In this document: positions 20,889-29,800 of the stretch, piece by piece
Numbering within the stretch: position 1 is the stretch's first letter
Layout of the letters: every line of letters begins with the position of its first letter
Notes under the pieces: generated by a model
Seen by the model: only the letters and a program-made list of their open reading frames with translations
The model's database searches: none
Told to the model about the DNA's origin: nothing
Origin: a virus
Strand: one strand, 5' to 3'
DNA length: 31,703 nucleotides
Virus record (IMG/VR): IMGVR_UViG_3300009159_000203
Location: 1 to 31,703 of that record
Made by a program: the position numbers and the translations under genes

Positions 20889-23800
20889 ATGGCCGTAGGT
20901 CGCATAACGGGTCCGCTGTTAGCGAAGAATTTACTTCGTGATGGTGTAGACTTAGCATTTGAAACAGATTTATTATACCTCGACGTTAATACAGGTCGCA
21001 TCGGCATCAAGACAGCCAATCCGCAGTATACGTTAGACGTTAATGGCGATACTAACGTTCTTTCGTTAAGAGTAGCAACTACTTCTACATTAGGCAATTT
21101 ACTTGTCTATCCTAATAACAGTACAACATACGTAACAAACACAGTTGGCGATTTAATAATTGGCGCTCCGCTCGAGCAAAGAGTTGTTATCAGTAGTGAC
21201 GCATTAGTTCAAGGTAATTTACACGCTACAGGAAATATTTCAGCACAAGGTAGTGTCCAAATTGGTAACATTACTGGTTCGGACACATTAAGTCTATATG
21301 CTGATATTGTTTCAAATATTACACCACAAACTAGTTCAACATATGATCTAGGAGCACCTGGCCTAAGCTGGGGCAATGCCTATGTTGATACATTAATTGC
21401 TCAGACGCTTACTGGTCCGTTAGGCAAAGAAATTAATATTACCCCAGATATTAACCAATTGGTTAACATTAAAGGTAATGTTCGTATCTATGGAAATAAT
21501 CCTTTAGGTACCGGTGCTGTTACACAAAATACATTGTATGTTAACATGGACGGAAGCGACACCAATGACGGTGGCGCTATTGATGCTAGTCGTGCTTGTC
21601 GAACAATCGGCGGCGCATTAAAGAGCCCGTTATACAAAGCTGGAACAAGTATTAAAGTTGCATCAGGTCGCTACTTAGAAAATAATCCTTTAAGATTAAA
21701 ACCTTTTACCAGCGTTATCGGTTCTGACCTTCGTACAACGGTTGTTGAACCAATTAATAAAACACAAGATTTATTCTGGGTAGATAGCGGATGCTATATA
21801 GCACAGATGTTGATGGCCAATGGTCAATCTGGTCTGCTACCCGGTACTGGTTATACTGCGGGAACTAACCGAGGTGCTTATGCTACAGCGTTCCCTCCAA
21901 ACTACGGCGGCGAAAAGATCTACGTAACGCACTCACCCTACATTCAAAACTGTACTAATCAATCTGGCCCGTGGCTAAATGACGGTACGCTATTCCAACC
22001 TAACCAAACAATTCAAATTCCAGAAGCTATCGGCACAGCTACTTGGGTTGCAAATACAACAACCCTGATGGTGACTATTGAAGAAGGTGCTCTAACGATT
22101 GGACAAAGTATTAATTCTGGACCTACAAAACCTGGTTACATAAATGCTCGAACATTGTTGTTGGCAAATAAATCATTCTTACAAGAACAAGTTATTGCTT
22201 ACATTGATGACATATATTCTTATTTTGGATATGATGAAACTAAATGCGTTCGTGACACAGGATTAATTGTTGATAGTTTAGTAACTGACTTATTATTCCC
22301 AGCTAACGGATATACACAAAGTAATTTTTCTGGTTTGCAATACTGGAATCAGGACGGATACACCGGTATAATTAATACAGAAATTACAACAACTACAAAT
22401 GCTATTAACTACGTCAATAGTCTAGCACAAAAGATTGTTCAAAATATCACAACCGGTACTCGTTATAATAGTACAGTTACACAAGTATTAGGTACTGGTG
22501 CTACACCTACCCAAGCCGCAGAAATTGCAACTGAGTTTGACTTAATTGTTCAAATTATTAATTCAGGCACTAGCGGTGTAACAGACCTTGTTAATCCAAA
22601 CGGTACTGATGTGCTATCAGCTAACGCACAAAATGCCGCAGATTTATTGCAGGCAAATAGAACATACCTACAGGCAGAAGCGGTTGCGTATGTTGAATCA
22701 ACTAAGACTCCCGGCTTTGCATACGACCCAGTTAAGTGTTATCGTGATGTGGGCTATATGGTTGATTCTGTTACCTTTGATATACTATACGGCGGCAATA
22801 GACAAGCTATTCAGTCTGGTGTTTATTATTACGGATTCTCAAATACACAAAGCGCAATCCCAGGAGAAATCCCACAGACAACTGCCGCTTATTTTAGAAT
22901 TAGAGAAATTGTTGGACAAATTATTACTAACGAAGCAGTAACAAAATCTCCAGGTAACGGAAGTGTTCAGGTAACAAATTTACCAACAGCTACAGAATCT
23001 GAAACAGTTTTATTAAGAGAGATGGTTGATCTAATCACTGATATTATTGGTGCAGGTCCTGACGCCGCTCAAACTCCGTCGCCTATTGGCTTAGTTCGTT
23101 CATCTGATGCAGATGTTCTTAAAGCAGTAAACTTATTAAAAGCTAATAAGTCTTTTATTATCAGTGAAGTTATTAGTTTTATTGATTCTAGATACAATAC
23201 TGGTTTTGCTTATAATAATGTTAAATGTGCCCGCGACACAGGATTAATTGTTGATAGTATTGCAACAGACTTATTATATGTAGGCGACACACAATCAACA
23301 TTTGCTGGATTACAATATTGGAATCAAGCAGATTACACCGGTGAGATTAAGACAGAAGTTACTGCAACCGTTGCGGCGATTAATTATGTAAGTTCATTAG
23401 CGGCACAAGTTATTTTAGGTAATACTGGAACAAGATATCAAAGTACTGCTACACAAATATTCAGCACAACTGCTACACTTAATGAATCATTGTTTGTTGT
23501 AGAAGAATTTGGAATTATAGCTAACATTATTAAAAATGGTACTAGTGGAGTAACTGATTTAATTATACCAAATGGAGCAACGTCAACTGCTACTGCTTTT
23601 GTCAACGCTTTTAATATTTTACAAACAAACAAATCTTACATTCAATCAGAAGCAGTTGCGTTTGTTAATAGTCAAAATAAAATATTTGATACTGTAAAGT
23701 GTGCTCGTGATACAGGATTAATTGTTGATGCTATCGCACAAGATTTATTGTTTACAACATCTAGCCAAGCGACATTTGCTGGACTACAATATTGGAACCA

Positions 23801-26800
23801 ACAAGGCTATACAGGTTCTATTGCTAGCGAGATTACTACAACTACTGCGGCAATTTCTTACGTTAAAGATTTAGCTAAGAAGATTGTAGAGAATAATGTT
23901 ACTGGAACTCGTTACTCTACTGGTACACAGATAACTGCTCTTCCTGCCGCAACAACAGTTGAAGCAAATATTATCGGTATAGATTTTGATGTAATCTTAA
24001 CTATTCTTAATACAGGTACTGCTGGGGTAACTGATATTATTGTTCCTAACGGATTAGAATTTAGTCCTGATCCAAACAAAATCAAAGCCTATAATTTATT
24101 ACAGGCTAACAAGACTTATATAAGTCAAGAAGCTGTTGCATTTGTTGAAGTTACTAAAACAGGCGGCTTTACATATGATGCAGTTAAATGTGCAAGAGAC
24201 ATTGGATATATTGTTGACTCTGTAAGTTTTGACTTAGCATATAGCGGTAACCGTCAAGCAATACAGTCGGCTGTTTATTATTACGGATTCTCTGGTCAAA
24301 CAGCAATCCCAGGTGAGATATCTAATACTACACTAGCCTACAACAAACTAAGAGAATTATTACCATATGTAATTAGAGGATCATCATATCCGTTCCCTTT
24401 ACAAACTTCTGTAAGTCAAGTAGTTAGTGCAAGTACAGGAACATTAGCCGAAGCAAACTCAGCACAGGCAAGTGTTGACCTAATAACAAATATTATTAAC
24501 AACGGCCCGAGTATTGTTCCTGTTAAACTTCCAATGAGTTTGACACCTTCTGGTAATACTCGAGTAGTTAACGCCGCTTCTTTAATTGAAGCAAACCGTT
24601 CATTCTTAGTAGCCGAAGTTCTAGAATATATTAGCAACCCTGTAGACTTTACATACGATTCAGCCAAGTGCTATCGTGATGTAGGATATATGATCGACTG
24701 TGTAAGTTTTGATTTACTGCACAGCGGCAATCGTCAGGCAGTTACTGCTGGTGTTTACTATTATAATTTTGATGCAGGATTTAGTGCGATTGTAGATCAA
24801 ATTCCTCAAACAACTGCGGCCTACAAACATATTAGAAATATTGTTGGTAAGATTGTAACTAATACACCCGTAACTCCAACTGCTGGAAATACAGCAACAC
24901 AAGTTACTCTTGCAAATACCGCAACCACAGTTGAAATTCAATCATTATATTCTAAACTTGATATAATCACTGACATTATTACTAGTGGACCGAGCGTTGC
25001 GGCTGCGCCACAACCTATTAGTTTAACAGCATCAACCTCAACTACGGTGACTTATGCTTACAATCTATTGCAAGCTAACAGATCATTTATACAGCAAGAA
25101 GTTATTGCATTTATCGATCAATTCCAACCTGGTTTTGTTTACAACCGAGCCAAGTGCCGTCGTGATATTGGTATTGTTGTAGAGAACATTGCTTACGATA
25201 TTGCCTTCGGCGGAAATGAAAAATCAAGAGAATCGGGCCTTGCTTACTGGAATGGCGTGACAAGTGTAATCTCAGGACAGATCTCACAATCTGTTGATGC
25301 ATTTACATATTTAGGTACACTAGCTCAAGCAGTAGTTACAAACACCACTGCAACAAATATATTAAACACTTATCAAACAGCTCCGCAGGTGTTTAACGCT
25401 AATCTAACTGACGGGGATCTTGCATCTAGTTTATTACCTAGACTAGTTGGTATTATTACAAATATTATTGCCAACGGCCCAGACTCGGCTCCTGTAAGAC
25501 AATCAGGAAACGGTCCAGATTGGGGCTCTGTATCAGCTGAAGTATTATTACAAACTAACAAATCATTTATTCAGAACGAAGTTCTAAACTGGATTAATAA
25601 CACATATCCATACTTAGAGTATAGAGAAGATAAATGTTACCGTGATACAGGATTAATTATCGATGCTGTTACACAAGACATTATTCTAAATGCCAACGCT
25701 AAGAGTATTGAAGCCGGTGTATCATACTGGACTGGAAACAAAAACATAATTGCAAATGCAACCTATGGACAAGTAGATCAAACAGTTGAAACTGTTGCGG
25801 CTATTAACCATGCCAGAGATGTTGCTCTACAAGTTATTAACAATACAACAGTAACTAATGTAGGGTTTAATTTTAGTTCTATAAAATGTTACAGAGATAC
25901 TGGATTAATTATTGACGGACTGGCACAAGATTTATTATTTGGTGGCAACAGCCAATCAACATTTGCTGGTATACAATATTGGAACCATGGAAATTACACA
26001 GGTAATATTCCTCAAGAAATTACTACAACTACTGCGGCAATTACCTATATTAGAGACTTGGCCAAGAAGATTGTTCAAACTAATACATCTGGTGTTAGAT
26101 ATCAAAGTACTGTTACGCAAAATACATTATTGCCAACTGCAACACTTTCCGAAGCTAATACTATTGGAACTAAATTTGATACTATTTTAAATATTTTAAA
26201 CAACGGTGTGACCGGTGTAACAGATACTATTGTTCCTAACAGCATAACCCCAAGCGGCAACGTTAATATTCAAAAGGCCTACGATTTATTACAGGCTAAT
26301 ATTGAATACATGAAAGCAGAAGCTATTGGATTTGTAGAAGCAAGTAAGAGTTTTAGATATGATAAAACTAAGTGCGCCCGTGATACTGGCTTAATTGTTG
26401 ACAGTATTGTTATTGACTTAGCATATCCAACACAGTATCTAAGCCAATCAACATTTGCTGGACTACAGTACTGGGACCAAGGCGCATATACTGGTATAAT
26501 TGCCACAGAAATAACAACTACTACTAACGCTATTGATTATCTAAGTTATCTTGCACAAGAAATTGTTCAAAATATTCCAAACGGTACGCGATATCAGGGC
26601 GATATTACACAACAGCTATTGCCTACTTCCGGTGATGTTGACCAAATTAATTATATTAGTGACGAATTTAATTTAATTAAAAATATTATTCTTACTGGAA
26701 CAAACGGAATCACCGATGTAGTAGAATCAAACTTAGTTGATCCGTCTAGTGATACTATTACTCAAGCGGCATACAATCTATTGCAACTCAACAGAGAGTA

Positions 26801-29800
26801 TATGATTGCGGAAGTTATTGCGTTTGTTGAAGCAACTAAGACTCCTGGATTTGTTTATGATGCAACTCTGTGTGCTCGTGATACAGGCTATATGATTGAC
26901 TCAGTGAGCTTTGACTTGTTACACGGTGGTAACCGTCAAGCAATTCAATCAGGTGTTTATTATTATAGCTTTAATGAGACATCAAGTGCTATACCCAACG
27001 AACAACCACAAACTATTGCGGCTTTCCAATTTGTTAAAACATTGTGTTCTAGACTAGCTCAAAACTTGCCAATTACTCCGTTACAAACAGCAATTGATCC
27101 TGTGTTAACGCCAATTGAAGATGCCGCAAGTATTAGTGTTGAGCCCAAGGTCTTTAGTCCAGTTGAGAAAATAATTAGAATTATTAAAAACGGTCCCGGT
27201 GTTGTTGGCTACAAAACTCCAGTATCATTAACTCCAACTTACGACATAGACAAATACCGTGCCGCTAAGATTTTAGAAGAAAATAAAGAATTTATTAAAG
27301 CAGAAACAATCGCATTTATTGATCAGCAGTTGTCTTTCCAATACGATCCGGTAACCTGCGCTCGAGATGTAGGATATATTGTTAATTCAGTGAGCTTTGA
27401 TCTGTTATACGGCGGCAATCGTCAAAGTATCCAGTCAGGCGTTTATTATTGGGGTTATACTCAGAATAGTACAGCATTGCCAAAAGAGCGTGTGGCAACT
27501 ACTCTTGCATATGAATATATGAAAGAACTAGTTGATCAAATTGTTGTTGGGACTCCGATTGCAACTACCTATCAAAATACAGTTACTCAGAACATAAGCT
27601 ATCCGGCCGCTACTGATATTGAAATTTCTACATTAGATACCAGCATCGATTTAATTACAAAAATTATTAACGAAGGACCTAGTGTAGTAAAAGCTAAGAC
27701 ACCGATTGGTCAAGTTGCAAGTGACAATCAGTTTGTAAGAAACGCTGTTAATTCATTAATTGCTAACAGACAATTTATCCAGGCAGAGGTTGTATCATTT
27801 GTTGCACAAACTCTAGTTGGTAACCCGCAAGTTATTTTACCTTTCTACGACGAAGGTGCTAACGCAACATTAGCAGTAATTAGAAACTTTGACTTAATTG
27901 CTAACATTGTTGCTAACGGTCCGGGTGTTGCACCAATCAAATCAGATGGTAACGGAATATTCATCTCAATGGGATTAACAGTTGACGATGTTAAAGTTGC
28001 TCCAATCATTACAAACATTACTCCACTAGGAGGAAACAGCTATCAAGTTGATATCAATCAAAGCACAATTGGATACGGTGATGACCAACCATTATATTTT
28101 GGTCAAACACTAGTATTTCCGTTACAAGATAAAGATGTTCCAGATCGCTGGCAACAACGTAGAGTTAACCCGATTGGATCAATGGGCGGCTCGCTAGTTG
28201 ACGGCGGTGTTGTTTCAGATCGATCACAGATTAATTCTTTTGTTTATGATGCATTTACACAAGTTAACCAAGGCGGTGTCGGAGTGCGTATTACAAACAA
28301 TGGATACGCACAGCTAGTTTCGGTGTTCACGATCTTCTGTTCACAATCTGTTGTTGCAGAAAACGGCGGACTATGCTCTATTACTAACTCTAACGCTAAC
28401 TTTGGCGACTTATGTCTAGTTGCTAAGGGTTACGGCAAGCGTGATTTTTCTGGATATGTAAGGAACCAACCAGTTCTTCCATATTATCCAAACGGTGTCT
28501 ATCCACAGAACGGTCAAGTACAGATTTATATTGCTGATCCTGATCTTCGTCCACACATTTCTTTGGTAATGGAAGTTCAACCTCCTGTAGGATTTACTAA
28601 CAACCAAGGTTTACCAGGCTTCTTGTCAGGTAATACAAGTATTGACGTACTAACAACTGGAACTATTGACATTGTTGGAGTTGATACTACCGGATTTATT
28701 ATTGGCCAATCGTTCTATATTATTGATCAATATGGTAGAAAAGTTGACAGTAACAATCAACCTTATGTAAAAGCAGGTACTATTGTTGCAGATGTTAACT
28801 ATCAAACAATTACATTAAACTTCCCACTTAACTCCGGTGGTGGCGAAGTTGGAAACAACAATTATTTTAATTTGTACGCTTGCGGCAATGCATACTATAC
28901 AGTTTTATCAAGTGCGCTTGCTCCAGACCCAATTACTCCAGGAACAAGCCTACTACCAAATAATCAAAACGTTGAAGAGGCGATATCATTAGATTATATT
29001 AATACACTAAGTCAGGCTATTGTTGCTAATATTCCTTACAGTGGATTAACAACTTCAACCCAGGTGTTTGATTCAAGTCTACTTGGTGGTGCAGGTGCTA
29101 ACTCGTTTATTACAAATAGACTAGGAACAATTCAAACTATTCTTGAGAATGGTCCATCGTATGCTCCGTTAATTACAAAATCAGGCACATTGCCAACTGG
29201 CGCAGGTTCTGCAGCCAGCTTGTTAACTAAGAACAGAAGTTATATTCAAGACGAAGTGATTGCGTATGTTGATTCAACATTCTTTAACTTTGATTACGAT
29301 CAAGTTAAATGTGCTCGTGACACCGGACTAATTGTTGACTCAATCGCACAAGATTTATTGTTTAGAACTAATAGTCAATCAACTTTTGCTGGAATCCAAT
29401 ACTGGAACCAAACTGAGTACACTGGTGCTATCGGTAGTGAAATTACAACTACTACTGCGGCAATTTCTTATGTTAAAGGGCTATCACAAGAGATTGTACA
29501 AGGGTTAAGTGGTACACGATACACAACAGGAACACAGATTACAAACTTAACTTTAGCAACTCCAGCTGAAGCTTCAGCAATTGGCACAGACTTTAATGTA
29601 ATTTTAGGTATTCTTAATGGCGGCACCGCAGGCGTTACTGATAATGTTATTCCTAACAGTATAACATCTAGTACTAATATTAATATTGTACGTGCTTACA
29701 ACTTATTACAAGCCAACAAGACATATATCCAACAAGAAGCAGTTGCATTTGTTGAAGCTACAAAACAGCCAGGCTTTGAATATGACCAAACATTATGTTA

